64,000 bases of DNA from Myoxocephalus aenaeus (taxonomy: Eukaryota; Chordata; Actinopteri; Perciformes; Cottidae), in assembly GCA_038501785.1 (NCBI GenBank), contig JBAMJR010000161.1, forward strand, positions 3,062,501 through 3,126,500. The letters run 5' to 3'. Below the pieces are notes generated by a model, which saw nothing but the letters and a program-made list of their open reading frames with translations, ran no database searches and was not told the origin of the DNA. The position numbers were made by a program, and so were the translations under genes. Every line of letters starts with the position of its first letter. Position 1 is the first letter of the stretch. Positions 10,966 through 22,598 of this stretch are shown here, in pieces.

Positions 10966-11768
10966 ACCCGTCTTTGGCAGTTGAGTTGGTGACACAGAAC
11001 TTGTACAAGTCCGTCACTCGGTGTCAGTTGGTTCAGCTGGAGCTGGGACGTGTTTGCAGTGGGTCGCTCGTTCCCAGGTGGCTCGTTCTGCCATCTTAGC
11101 TGCTGTGTGGGTCACCAACAAGATCTGGAAATGGGCCTTGCCATCGCTTCGCTTTCCAGTTCTTCCTTCTTGAAGTCTTTCACTACCCCCAAATCACCAA
11201 ATCAGTGAATGGAGTGGCTTGGAAACTGGAGTCGGTACAGCTGGTGCTACCTGTTTTCTGACACTGGATAGAGATATTAATGCAGTAGGTCAACATTGCA
11301 TTTCATGTATCGTTGTTGAGGGAGGACGTTCCCTCGGACTTCCCACACCAATGTAGAGTGCAAAAAAGATTTTGAATGGACCAAAGTTGCTGCATGTTTG
11401 TCCTCTCATCCTGATGTGCATCAAAGCAGTGAGCTGAGCCTTGGGGGAGAGCTGTGTCTTTACAACACTTAGCCAATTTACATAACCACAAACCTTTTGT
11501 TATCAGGGATGATCGTTAGTTTCACAGTGGCAGTGGTTTTTTATACAATGTTGTAAGGCAAAAGGACACAACTGGATTGAAAAACAAAACTGTCCATTGC
11601 TCTGTTTGACTTAATTCATCTATTAAAATCTTGCAGGTCTTCTGACAATCCAAGCAGTAGAGTTAGAGGCAAGAGGAACTCAACTCACTCAGACCATATG
11701 TCTGCTATACTTAACAGTACTTTTACCTTCAGCATATGTTCAAACTGTGGAACCTGTTGAGAAAATCT
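10966..11768. other. ERV1 internal segment of unknown origin
   Basis: This lies upstream (minus strand) of the host mosaic. A short frame around 11090-11020 begins ATGGCAGAACGAGCC but matches nothing I know. It could be further captured sequence or decayed pol/integrase. No integrase motif is seen. Confidence 0.4.
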
Positions 11769-13480
11769 TTAGTGAATCAATTTGTTATCCATTAGACAAC
11801 CATTCCACCCCTTTGTCGCAAGGTGTTCTAACCATGCGACAAACCCAGCACATTGAGAAGAAAAAACATTTAAGGAGACAAGACCTCCCACAAGATCTGA
11901 GAAATCTAAAACGACCAATTCAACTGCCCGTGCAGAGAAATGGTGAGGAAGAGAATCATATACAAAAGTGGCCCAATCTGAATTAACAACAAAACCAATA
12001 TGATCAGCTCCCATAGACAGAACACGTGATTTGGACTCATCCACCTAAAGAATAAAATCAAGGTTAGACAAATGAATATCAGAGAGGTCCAGACGAGGAG
12101 TTCACAGAACTTGGAGTTCTGCAAAACAGTTCCGCCATCCTCAGGTTCTGGAAAAAGAAATTTAGGGTTAAAAACATTGCAGCGTTTAACCGCAACATTC
12201 AGCATGTCAAAGAAACACGTGTGATAACGCAGGCAACGTGCTGCGGAAAGGTTAGACGATTCCTGTTCGAGGAGAATCAACGAAACCGAATGTGGAACTA
12301 GTAAAGTTAGTGGAGCATAACCCACTATGTCACGAGAGGCCATGAGAGCCTTCTCTGCATCTGCCACTGCGCGGAGAAAATGTGGTAAACCTGCAATGAC
12401 AGGATCGAGTTTTGCGGAGAAATATGCAACCGGTCGCAATTTATCGCCATGAGACTGTAAGAGAACCGATGTCACACAGCCAGAACGTTCATTAACCGTT
12501 TTGAATGAACGGTCTGTGAGGATCAGGCAGACCCAAAGTGGGTGGAGCCTGTAAGGCGCATTTCATGACTGTGAAAGTTTCTGAGGCTGCAGGGAGCCAC
12601 TGAATTTTGTCATGAGCAATACGATTTTTACCATGTATCAATGCGGACAGAGGTTGTCCAAGCTTAGAGTAATTTGGAATAAATGAACAAGAGTAAGAAC
12701 ACATGCCCAACAATGACATCATTTGTTTCTTTGTTTGAGGTTTTGGAAGCGTCACAATTGAGGCAATGCGTGTAGACGGGAGTGTTTTGCCTTTACCGGA
12801 AATATCGTGACCTAGGAAATGGACATTCTGTGAAACAAACTGTAGTTTAGACAGGCTGGCCTAATGTCCCTCTGCTGCCCTGTGTGTTACAGGGGTCACT
12901 GTACCCTGTCTCCCACTGTTTCTGTGAGGGGGAGGCAATCAAAGGGTAATTAACATATGACACCCAGGAAGTGCCTTGAGTCAACACAAGAGCCTCCAAG
13001 CCATCTCACAACAGCCCCAATGAGGCGAGCAGATGCACACAGTCCACTGTCAAAACCAAAGCAAATCAAAATTGCCGAAAAAACAACAACAACAACACAT
13101 GTTGCATCCAATGATACTTGAGATTAAAAAAATTATGGTGTACGGATTTGGAAACAGTGACTTACAAATGGACTTCTGCATTAACTGCCTGTAAGTCCTT
13201 GACAAACCCCCACTCTTTTGGTGCTCCGTTATCTCTGATCTTCCTCAAAGGAAAAATGTAAGTACTGACAGGTGAGCTATTGCAGGGGATGATTACGCCT
13301 GCCTGCAAAAGAAAGTTAACACAGGAGTTATGCCATCAATAGCTTAGTGATGTTTTGCAAAGCCGAAACAAGAATTTAGGTGTGATGACCACAGGTTGTG
13401 CATTTATGATGAGTCCTACGTCATATTTATCCGTCGCCCAGAGGGAAGAGGGAACTTCCTGTAAGGGTGGGGGAGACTGC
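11769..13480 (-). pseudogene. ERV1 pol remnant (RT fingers, connection and RNase H pieces)
   Basis: RT N-terminal pieces lie at about 13480-13175 and include SLWATDKYDVGLI, GVIIPCNSSPVSTYIFPLRK and EWGFVKDLQAVNA, typical of gamma/epsilon-like retroviral RT. At 12755-12492 follow LPKPQTKKQMMSLLGMCSYS and LGLPDPHRPF (RT connection). At 12475-12120 come SVLLQSHGDKLRPVAYFSAK and ASRDIVGYAPLTLLVPH. An RNase H-like start (VDESKSR) and PLHH-like region lie at 12044-11769. The RT palm with the catalytic YxDD box is absent: 12860-13130 is unrelated sequence. Frames change between pieces, and no integrase is seen. The polymerase is dead. Confidence 0.8.
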
Positions 13481-14288
13481 AGGCGTCAGCAAGAAATGAG
13501 ACAGTGTGTGGATCATCATAACAAATACACAGAGCGTAAGGCAGATGTGCAGAATAGAAGTATAGAATAATTTCTTGTGATACCTGTGCGCGGTGAATAC
13601 ATCACCTGCAAATCACCTGTTGTTTTCCAATCTGTGATAGACTGAAATTTCAGCACAAAATATCCCAAGTCACTCCATTGATCAGTCTGACACCTGAACA
13701 AGGAGACGTGTGGGTAGGAGGAGTCCACTTTAAGCAGCTGTTTCCAGGGTCTGTGAGGATGACAGAAAACTGTACATCTCCAATTAGACCACACATAGTA
13801 GAACATTGGAGAATATAATTAAAATCCTAAAACAAATGTATTCATATGTTGCATATTTTCCCAAGGAAACTTATGCTGTACACTGCATGTGTGTGGAGCT
13901 CATTACTTCTGCAAGATGGGAAATGACCAGAGAACAGTAATGTTCCAGGTGTCTTCCTACTGGAACAAGGATAAGCCTCTGATACACACATCAAAGTGTG
14001 ATGGGCTATCGTGGACCATGGTCATGTTGGATGGAAGTGCGTACGACTTTTAAACCTTTCAGGTGTGGAAATCAAACTGATTACCATACTTCAGCTTCAA
14101 GTCTCTGCTGAAAAAACTTACAGAAAAGATGCCTGAGCACCAAAAAAATTCATGCTTAGTCCTTTTCTTAAAAAAAAACATACGTGAGTCGAACCGTAAA
14201 TAAAATCTTTTAACGTCAACCCTAAGGTTCCTACAAAATAGACATATTGTCCACTAAGTTTAGGGTGAGACAAAACATTTTGTTCCAC
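13481..14288. other. ERV1 internal segment, unrecognised
   Basis: A minus-strand frame of 96 codons (13806-13516) contains a Trp/Asp-rich stretch but no motif I can name. It could be the gag-pol junction or protease region in a decayed state. Confidence 0.35.
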
Positions 14289-14622
14289 TGTCACGGCCCG
14301 GCTCTTGGTCGTAACAAATATGGAGACACACCAAGGTTTAAACTAAACAGTAACCATGATTTATTAACAGACACAAAGGTTGACTAACAATCATGGGTCT
14401 GGAGAGGGGGCCCCCATGGGCAGACTGGTGAGCCTTTTATCTGCCACCCTCTGATTGGGGTTGATTGGCCAGCTCCGCCCATCCGGAACCACCTGAGAGG
14501 AGAGACCTGGGGAGAAGCTTGATTGGGCAGCTCCGCCCATCCGGAACCACCTGAGAGGAGAGACCTGGGGAGAAGCAGAGGATCTTGCCCAGGTTACCTA
14601 TAACAGTCAGAGGGCCGTCACA
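14289..14622 (-). mobile_element. LTR-like unit with internal 58-bp duplication
   Basis: It begins TGTCACGGCC and ends GGCCGTCACA, near-perfect inverted termini of LTR type. It contains an AATAAA on the minus strand (TTTATTAAC near 14360). A 58-bp unit is tandemly duplicated (14463-14520 and 14521-14578; GCTCCGCCCATCCGGAACC in each). I find no convincing target duplication, so solo LTR is the favoured call and a short DNA element is the alternative. Confidence 0.5.
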
Positions 14623-14746
14623 CACAAATCTAAGTTTGTGGTTCCTGAATCTACAAGAAAAAAAAAAACACCTTAAAATCCCCCTACTATCAAAATAGTT
14701 TATGGTAATTTTTAAAAGGCTCAGTGGTATTTTATATATATACATT

Positions 14747-15018
14747 ATGAAGCTATAGCGTAAGTTCAGACAGGAAGACAACCCCCTCACACCAGGCGGG
14801 CCCTCACTCATACGTCCCTCACCAGCAGCACGCACGTCATACCGGATGTCCCTGTCAGGAGCGTCAGAAGTGTCAGACTCTACCAGCTGTTCAGCAGCCG
14901 GGTGCGCCCAGCCATTAGCGCAGAGTCACGCCCTCCTCGCTATCCTATCAGCTCACTGCTATCTCCTTTAAATGTTCTCCTTCTCCGCCTCTAGCGTCCT
15001 GCTGCCGTCTCATGCGAC
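14747..15018 (+). repeat. Terminal repeat A1
   Basis: 272 bp starting ATGAAGCTATAGCG and ending GTCTCATGCGAC. It is matched by A2 with one visible substitution, and flanking sequence diverges immediately on both sides. Confidence 0.92.
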
Positions 15019-16232
15019 TTCACGCTGCCGTTACGCACGATCCACGTTGCGTTCTCCACCTTCTCCATCAGCATCGTCTGCGCGCTGATGAACCGACGCG
15101 ATGTGGCAAACGTCCACATTACCTTCCCCAGCCTCGCTTTGGAGCAAGCAACGTCCAGTTCACCAGCGGAGGAGAAAGCATCTTCTTCCACTCGTTCCAC
15201 CGCGGGAAACTCACCAGGTACTCCGTAACAACCCGATCGGCACTCGCAGTCTCCAGCTAAAATCCAGCAACCATTCATGCACGCCTATCCGGAAGCTTCC
15301 GCCGCAACGGCTTTCACCGCGGCCGGCTCTCGTGCCAAGCGGCCTCGGCATTCATTCATTTCAAGCGTATATTAACCAAGGATATCATTAATCCGCACGT
15401 CGCACCCGGACCTCCTTCTCTGTTATATAAACATGGTCAGACTGGCGTCAGTAGTCTAGGCGCGTCTGAACCGTAACCTTGTTTCATCTCTGACATTTCC
15501 CTGTTCAACTTTGGAAATATTACCGTAAGTCCGTTATTGAGGCGGGCCTCAATAACCTCTCCTATAAGGCCATCTACAAGGCCAGCTTCAAGCAGGGATA
15601 TTATAGCACGCAGCCAGAACACATTTAAATATTCTGCGTCTTTCAGCGTTTAGACTCACAGAGCTTCATCACGGATTCTTAAAAAAGAAAAAGAGAAAAA
15701 AAAAAAAAAAAAAAAGCAACGCGCTCAAATAGCATTTCAATTTCTAGGCACAATTTATGCCCGGCTAGTACCAGTTCAGCGTTCGAGACTGGAGCACTCC
15801 GAAGTCTTATGTCCGAGGTAGAATTCTTAAATCACGCTAAAGAAGTACTCCACGACAAAGTTACGTTTGCCATCAACCGGAAGTTATCCATACCAGGGCA
15901 GCCCCCGAATTTCTCAAGCAGGATCACGCGGCCTCATCCAAGCAAAGTGCTGGTCATTGCTGACCTCACCACAAACAACATAAGCAGGCTCAGTCGGCAC
16001 TCGGCAACTCTCTTCATTGTGCGTCGGCGTATTCCCGTGGGTCGGGTCCATAATGGATGAACTAATCTCATCAATCTCCCGTAGAGAAAACTAAGGCATG
16101 CGAAACACTCAAATGCCTTTTAAACATTTTTAAACAGGAACTCGGAATAATTCAAGTGATGGACAGAGCTTCCACCACAGATGGGTTGAAGGTCCAACCC
16201 AGGAAAATAGTTCAACATGAGTTTATATATCA

Positions 16233-16263
<31 letters not shown>

Positions 16264-19200
16264 TCCCCCTGTTCCCCCTGGCGGTGTCCTTCTTCCCACC
16301 AGACAAGCCTGATGCCTGTCTGGAGGGTGTTGCGTGGCTGCGGCCCTGAGAGTCAGGAGCCTGAGGGAAGAAGGAAACAACGAAAAGATCCCAAACCTAC
16401 AGAGATCCACCCGTTACCGTCCACCCGGATGGCGCAGTTCAGACCGTGTCAATGTAACCCAGGTTAATAGAACCGTAAACAAATAAAAGGTTAAACAATA
16501 ACTCTCAGAATAGTGGTTTACACTGTTGGTTTTACCTGTTTACTTTGTGTACTGTTGCTTTAAGGAATACAGCACCCGACGTTGCTGCAGCGCCGCTTGC
16601 TGGTGTGTGAGAGAGAGAGAGGGAGGGACTAAACAGCGAGATCGCGGGAGATGAGCGAAAGAGAGGTCGCAAACGAGTAAAGAGACAAGCTAATTAGTTC
16701 ATAAATACTTTTGAAGAGTGTAAACTTTAATGTTCCGTACGTGGACGATTGTATCTTCCTGTTGCTGTTGCTGGAAGAGGCCAGGTTTTGTAGTTGAGAT
16801 GATCGCTTGGTGTTTATACACCGGAAGCCGGGAAAAGAAGATGGCGAGCCACCCATAGACGAGAAATTGAGTTGGACACCGTTGCTTCTGCCAGACGGAA
16901 CTACACTCCTTGGATAAGGACACACTGATTCACACACCTGAGTCGTGGTAGGACTGGGACTTTCAATATTTTGCTGCAACACGCAGTGGAATTAATTTGG
17001 AGAGCAAAAGACTTTGCAAAAGGACTATTTACTTGTGAAATTGCATTAATAATCATATACTGTATGCCATTGTGTGAGAGTTTTGGATTTTGTTTCTATA
17101 TTAAGTTGTTTGTTATTTTTCATTGATTTTGTGCCAAACTGGCAATGCAAATGGGATTGTCTTACTGTAAAGTCTGAACTTAATTTACTGGTTAAGTAAA
17201 TTAATGAGAAGTTAGGACTAAACGGTTAAATAGGTCAAAATATGATAGAATGAGAACTTAGTCAACTAAAAGAGACAAGAGAAACTAAATAACAACTTAA
17301 AAGAATTAAAGTAGAATTATTTATCTTGATCTCAAATAGGTTTAAATCAAACCAAAGTGAGATAAAACAGAGACATATTTATTTTCTGAGATTTTGGTAT
17401 TTATTTTGGATGTTTTCAAGGGATTTAATTGCACAATTCCACTGTCTTTATCTGTGAGGTAACGTGTTACGGTACAGATGTGTATGTCTATATTTTCTAC
17501 ATAAATCAATCAGCCGTTCAACCATACTCCTTGGTCTGTGGTCTGTTACTTCTGATTTTAACTAGTTTTAAACTGCTCCTCCGAACCTAGTATCTGGTCC
17601 TAGCTTTCTGCAAATACAGTAAAGTGCTACATCAAGATCAGAATCAGGGTCAAGATGAACCGACTCTCCTCTCAGAGTTCAGCTACACATTTAAGAATTA
17701 AGCACTTATGATTAATTTCCACCACAGGGCCCATTTCCAGTCATAGCGACTTTCGGCCACAATCATCCAGATCATCAAAGTTTTAATATTATACCCTATC
17801 ATATCCTGACAAGTACCCATTCACAGTCACATTAGCGTGTGGCCATGGTTCTCATCGCGCAACATCATGGAGTCATGTCTTGCAGGCTCTTCACCCAAAT
17901 AGCCTGGCGCACGTGGTGCTCTCCCATGTGAGTGGGATTCTGACGGCTCATTAGCCCAGCTAACTATTACTCACCGGCATTTAACTCCGTAGCAGGGCGA
18001 TCCAATCTAGTCTATCATAAACGCAGAATTAGCATCATAGTCCGCGTGGTTCTATTGCGATATCGCATTCAATGCAGCAGCATTACTCAATTGTTAGCAG
18101 ATTGCATATGTCGCAGCAGCGCAGGGCATCGTTTGCGGAAGCGCATACACCGCAGCAGCATTGGCATCGTTCAGCGGAATCACATGCGTGCAACAGCGTT
18201 GGCATCCGTTGGCCCAGTATATTAGAGGTCGGCTGCCAGGAATCCAGCTTAACGCCAGGTGCCCCAATCCTTCCTTCCTCAGCCATTTGCTACGTGCGCC
18301 GATGCCTCAGCCATCATCGGAGCTCAAAGATCCCTAACAATAGGCTCGTTCGTTAGAGCTGCGCCCCGCCTCGGATCCAAACGAGAGCAGCGGCCGCTGC
18401 AGGAGGCGTTGTCAAAAACCGCGATCAAGTCGGACAGTTTAGGCTGCCTTCAAAGTTTCCACAGGAAGTCACAGAGAAAATTACTTCCGGCTAGTTCTGA
18501 ACTTTTGTCTACTTGTAGGTGACAGATCACGTTTGGATTTAATCACATGTGTTTGTAATATATATATTTACGTAGAAACGTGCGTGGTAGCTGCATCCTT
18601 GTTCTCTCATGTCTGCCTGCGAAATACATTTCGACTGGTTGGACGTACGTTTGTATAAATACGATTTCGTATTAACAACCAGAACTGGTTCATCTCGACG
18701 AGCCTAATATGTTCCACACGCCGGGAACAAGGTCTCCGGGAGCAGCAGGTCTGCCGGGAACCTCAGCCGCTAAATCCAGATCAAAGACTTTTGCGTTTGC
18801 GGTTGCCTGTTAATTGCACCAGATTCAAGGACATTAACCATTTCTGCACCCCACTACTGCATTCTAATTCCTAAACTGCAACCGGCATTATATTCCCGCT
18901 TTCGACCCCCTTATGTTTTAATGATGTTCTTAATCATGCGTAAATCTCGTCTCTCCTGCATCATGTTTCGATGCCCTAACGATTTCCCGCGAAGCACTTC
19001 GAATCGCCTCATTGTCGAAATGCGCAATACAATTAACCTGCCAAACCTTAACAGCCGTTAAGCTATTGCATATAACTGGTGGTCGGTGGTCGAGGGCCGT
19101 CACTTTTCCCCTTCTTTCTCCAGCAGCACTTAATAATAAGGCTATCATCGACCCAAACAAGTCCGTAGGATCAGCACGGCCTCGTCTTCCATGCAGGGAT

Positions 19201-19280
19201 GCATGAGCAGGCGGTCACGTATGGTATTAAATGGGAGTTCACGTCATTCATGGTACATCAGTCATCACAAGCGGGACACT
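15019..19280. other. Interior of the A-B-A-B element, no coding domain recognised
   Basis: This holds short frames only, a poly-A run near 15690-15714 and a run of 24 C at 16236-16259. From about 16549 to 17630 a T/A-rich block of different composition begins TGTACTGTTGCTTTAAGG and ends AAAGTGCTACA. It may be a nested LTR-like insertion, but there is no second copy to confirm that. CAG/CATCG-rich sequence lies at 18070-18200. No RT YxDD, RNase H or tyrosine-recombinase motif was seen. Confidence 0.45.
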
Positions 19281-19288
19281 TAGTCATC

Positions 19289-19530
19289 ATTTATCCAAGC
19301 AGAAGAAAGAGATGAGGGAGAAGAGAAAGAAAGAAGCATTGCTGGCTACACCATTCATCCAAGCAGAAGAACGAGAAGAAGAGAAAGAGGGAAAGAAGCA
19401 ATGCCGGCTACACCATTCATCCAAGCAGAAGAACGAGAAGAAGAGAAAGAAGGAAAGAAGCAATGCCGGCTACACCATTCACCCAAGTAGAAGAGAAAGA
19501 AGTCTCGCTGGCTACACCATTCATCCAAGA
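19289..19530 (+). repeat. 62-bp purine-rich tandem repeat
   Basis: Units beginning GGCTACACCATTCATCCAAG start at 19344 and 19406, then about 19468 and 19510 (the latter shorter), with a diverged unit at 19289-19343. Each contains AGAAGAACGAGAAGAAG. Confidence 0.9.
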
Positions 19531-19735
19531 AGGGCACACAGCCCGTTAGCCGTTGCCGGCTTTATCATTCATACAAGCAGGGCGCGCAGCCGCCAGCCGT
19601 GCTGGTCACATCATGCATACAGCAGGGCGCGCAACCCGCCAGCCGTCGGCCAGGAAGAAAAAGACAAATGAAAGAGAAGACACAAGAGGCCAGCAGTCAG
19701 TCACACATGCACACAGCAGGGCGCGCAGCCCACCA

Positions 19736-21478
19736 CAGTTGGTCACAACAAGCTGATCACATCACGCATTCAGCAGGGCGCGCAGCCCACCAGCAGTTGG
19801 TCACAGCAGTTGATCACATCACGTATACAGCACGGCGCGCAGTTGGTCACAGCAGTTGATCACATCACGCATACAGCACGGCGCACAGCCCGCCAGCAGT
19901 TGGTCACAGCAGTTGATCACATCACGTATACAGCACGGCGCGCAGTTGGTCACAGCAGTTGATCACATCACGCATACAGCACGGCGCACAGCCCGCCCGC
20001 AGTTGGTCACAGCAGTTGATCACATCACGCATACAGCACGGCGCACAGCCCGCCCGCAGTTGGTCACAGCAGTTGATCACATCACGCATACAGCACGGCG
20101 CGCAGCCCGCCAGCAGTTGGTCACAGCAGTTGATCACATCACGTATACAGCACGGCGCGCAGTTGGTCACAGCAGTTGATCACATCACGCATACAGCACG
20201 GCGCGCAGCCCGCCAGCAGTTGGTCACAGCAGTTGATCACATCACGCATACAGCACGGCGCGCAGTTGGTCACAGCAGTTGATCACATCACGCATACAGC
20301 ACGGCGCACAGCCCGCCCGCAGTTGGTCACAGCAGTTGATCACATCACGTATACAGCACGGCGCGCAGCCCGCCAGCAGTTGGTCACAGCAGTTGATCAC
20401 ATCACGCATACAGCACGGCGCGCAGTTGGTCACAGCAGTTGATCACATCACGCATACAGCACGGCGCACAGCCCGCCCGCAGTTGGTCACAGCAGTTGAT
20501 CACATCACGCATACAGCACGGCGCACAGCCCGCCCGCAGTTGGTCACAGCAGTTGATCACATCACGCATACAGCACGGCGCGCAGCCCGCCAGCAGTTGG
20601 TCACAGCAGTTGATCACATCACGCATACAGCACGGCGCGCAGCCCGCCAGCAGTTGGTCACAGCAGTTGATCACATCACGCATACAGCACGGCGCGCAGT
20701 TGGTCACAGCAGTTGATCACATCACGCATACAGCACGGCGCACAGCCCGCCAGCAGTTGGTCACAGCAGCTGATCACATCACGCATACAGCACGGCGCAC
20801 AGTCCGCCCGCAGTTGGTCACAGCAGTTGATCACATCACGTATACAGCACGGCGCGCAGCCCGCCAGCAGTTGGCCACAGCAGTTGATCATATCACGCAT
20901 ACAGCACGGCGCACAGCCCGCCAGCAGTTGGTCACAGCAGTTGATCACATCACGTATACAGCACGGCGCGCAGCCCGCCAGCAGTTGGTCACAGCAGTTG
21001 ATCACATCACGCATACAGCACGGCGTGCAGTTGGTCACAGCAGTTGATCACATCACGCATACAGCACGGCGCACAGCCCGCCCGCAGTTGGTCACAGCAG
21101 TTGATCACATCACGCATACAGCACGGCGCACAGCCCGCCCGCAGTTGGTCACAGCAGTTGATCACATCACGCATACAGCACGGCGCGCAGCCCGCCAGCA
21201 GTTGGTCACAGCAGTTGATCACATCACGCATACAGCACGGCGCACAGCCCGACAGCAGTTGGTCACAGCAGTTGATCACATCACGCATACAGCACGGCGC
21301 ACAGCCCGACAGCAGTTGGTCACAGCAGTTGATCACAGCACGGCGCTCAGCCTGCCCGCAGTTGATCACAGCAGTTGATCACATCATGCATACAGCAGGG
21401 CGTGCAGCCCGCCAGCAGTTGGTCACAGCAGTTGATCATATGATGCATACAGCAGGGCGCGCAGCCCGCCAGGCGTTC
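19736..21478 (+). repeat. 57/46-bp minisatellite array, about 32 units
   Basis: The unit core is GTTGATCACATCACGCATAC followed by AGCACGGCGCRCAG. Long units are 57 bp. Short units are 46 bp and lack an 11-bp GCCCGCCAGCA-type block. Short units recur every 103, 217, 103, 160, 274 and 331 bp, that is 46 plus multiples of 57. Diverged founder-like units (AGCAGGGCGCGCAG with CATCATGCATAC) lie on both edges (19560-19735 and 21370-21480). The apparent Arg/Ala/Thr-rich proteins on both strands come from the 57-bp period being divisible by three, and each 46-bp unit shifts the frame. Confidence 0.96.
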
Positions 21479-21908
21479 TGGTTACATCATCCCTCATGGC
21501 GGGGGCCTCAGCCATCACAGCAGGTAAGTATATCCGGTAAGTAGCGCCACATCCATCCAATCGCGCTCACATGGGTCAGATGCTCACCTGGTCATAGCCA
21601 TCTACTTTACACGTATCGCTAGTAATGGCACAGCATCATATTCCAATCATGTCAAGTTTCAAAGTAGCATTAGATCCATCACATCTCTAAATCCAGGTCA
21701 CCGCAACCCTAGCCACTGACGGCACATCATTCATCACAGCAGGGTAGATCGCCGGCATCCACCTAACCCCTTCGCAGTATGTTATTCCATGCCTCATCCC
21801 CTAGCAGCCGCACCAACCGGCGGAACTCGCAGCCAATTCAAGTACAGCTTGGTGAGTAGTACTTCCTTTTGGGGGGGAACAGATCACTGTGTTACCCTTC
21901 TCACTTGT
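21479..21908. other. Interior of the A-B-A-B element between minisatellite and B1
   Basis: No gene or motif is recognised in this short stretch. Confidence 0.4.
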
Positions 21909-22063
21909 GGGGGATCTACAGATTGCTGCCGCTCAGGGCAAACACAGTGCGATCTCAATCTCCTCGCGGAGTCCATGCGCCAAATAAATTCTGTGTAACC
22001 ATGGACTCATTATCGGCATAATAAACATTAACTACTAATCACCCACTGTCTCTCCCGATTGAA
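21909..22063 (+). repeat. Terminal repeat B1
   Basis: 155 bp from GGGGGATCTACAGATTG to CTCTCCCGATTGAA, apparently identical to B2. It contains CCAAATAAATTC and GCATAATAAACATT, both possible poly-A signals. Confidence 0.92.
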
Positions 22064-22335
22064 ATGAAGCTATAGCGTAAGTTCAGACAGGAAGACAACC
22101 CCCTCACACCAGGCGGGCCCTCACTCATACGTCCCTCACCAGCAGCACGCACGTCATACCGGATGTCCCTGTCAGGAGCGTCAGAAGTGTCAGACTCTAC
22201 CAGCTGTTCAGCAGCCGGGTGCGCCCAGCTATTAGCGCAGAGTCACGCCCTCCTCGCTATCCTATCAGCTCACTGCTATCTCCTTTAAATGTTCTCCTTC
22301 TCCGCCTCTAGCGTCCTGCTGCCGTCTCATGCGAC
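22064..22335 (+). repeat. Terminal repeat A2
   Basis: A second copy of A, abutting B1 directly. It is followed by a 108-bp spacer rich in CCAGCA/CCACC and then B2. Confidence 0.92.
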
Positions 22336-22443
22336 CCGCCGCCTCCCCAGCACCATCCACCTTCTCAGATTCAGCACCCCATCGGCATCTCCAGCAACTC
22401 CAGCAGAACCTCAGCCACCACCACCAGTGTCTGGACTCCCCGG

Positions 22444-22598
22444 GGGGGATCTACAGATTGCTGCCGCTCAGGGCAAACACAGTGCGATCTCAATCTCCTC
22501 GCGGAGTCCATGCGCCAAATAAATTCTGTGTAACCATGGACTCATTATCGGCATAATAAACATTAACTACTAATCACCCACTGTCTCTCCCGATTGAA
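22444..22598 (+). repeat. Terminal repeat B2
   Basis: A second copy of B. After GATTGAA the sequence returns to ERV1 gag-flanking DNA. Confidence 0.92.

Larger units (their letters stand above)
14747..22598 (+). mobile_element. A-B-A-B element (Ngaro/PAT-like split direct repeats, or head-to-tail tandem)
   Basis: The ends are A1 (14747-15018, 272 bp), B1 (21909-22063, 155 bp), A2 (22064-22335, 272 bp) and B2 (22444-22598, 155 bp). A1 and A2 differ at one base that I can find (GCCATTAG versus GCTATTAG). B1 and B2 appear identical. B1 and A2 abut exactly, and A2 and B2 are separated by 108 bp. A1-interior-B1-A2-B2 is the split-direct-repeat layout of Ngaro/PAT-type tyrosine-recombinase retrotransposons. 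The same order would arise if a long copy (14747-22063) sat head-to-tail with an internally deleted 535-bp copy (22064-22598). B carries two AATAAA hexamers, suggesting plus-strand transcription. No RT or recombinase frame is visible, so it is non-autonomous or decayed. Neither TG...CA nor Helitron-type ends are present. Confidence 0.65.

Noticed and set aside
15809..16060. Possible coding exon in the A-B element interior
   Set aside because: 83 codons with no match to RT, RNase H, tyrosine recombinase or Gag-like motifs.
19736..21478. Long Arg/Thr/Ala-rich frames on both strands (up to 221 codons)
   Set aside because: They arise from the 57-bp repeat period being a multiple of three. The frame changes at every 46-bp unit and both strands are equally open.
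19736..21478. CRISPR-like array
   Set aside because: There are no unique spacers between repeats. The whole unit is conserved, as in a minisatellite, and the genome is eukaryotic.
14747..22598. Ordinary LTR retrotransposon with A or B as LTR
   Set aside because: A and B are different sequences in A-B-A-B order and lack TG...CA ends, a PBS or a PPT.
14747..22598. Helitron
   Set aside because: The ends do not read TC...CTRR, there is no clear 3' hairpin before the end, and the flanks are not A/T as expected.
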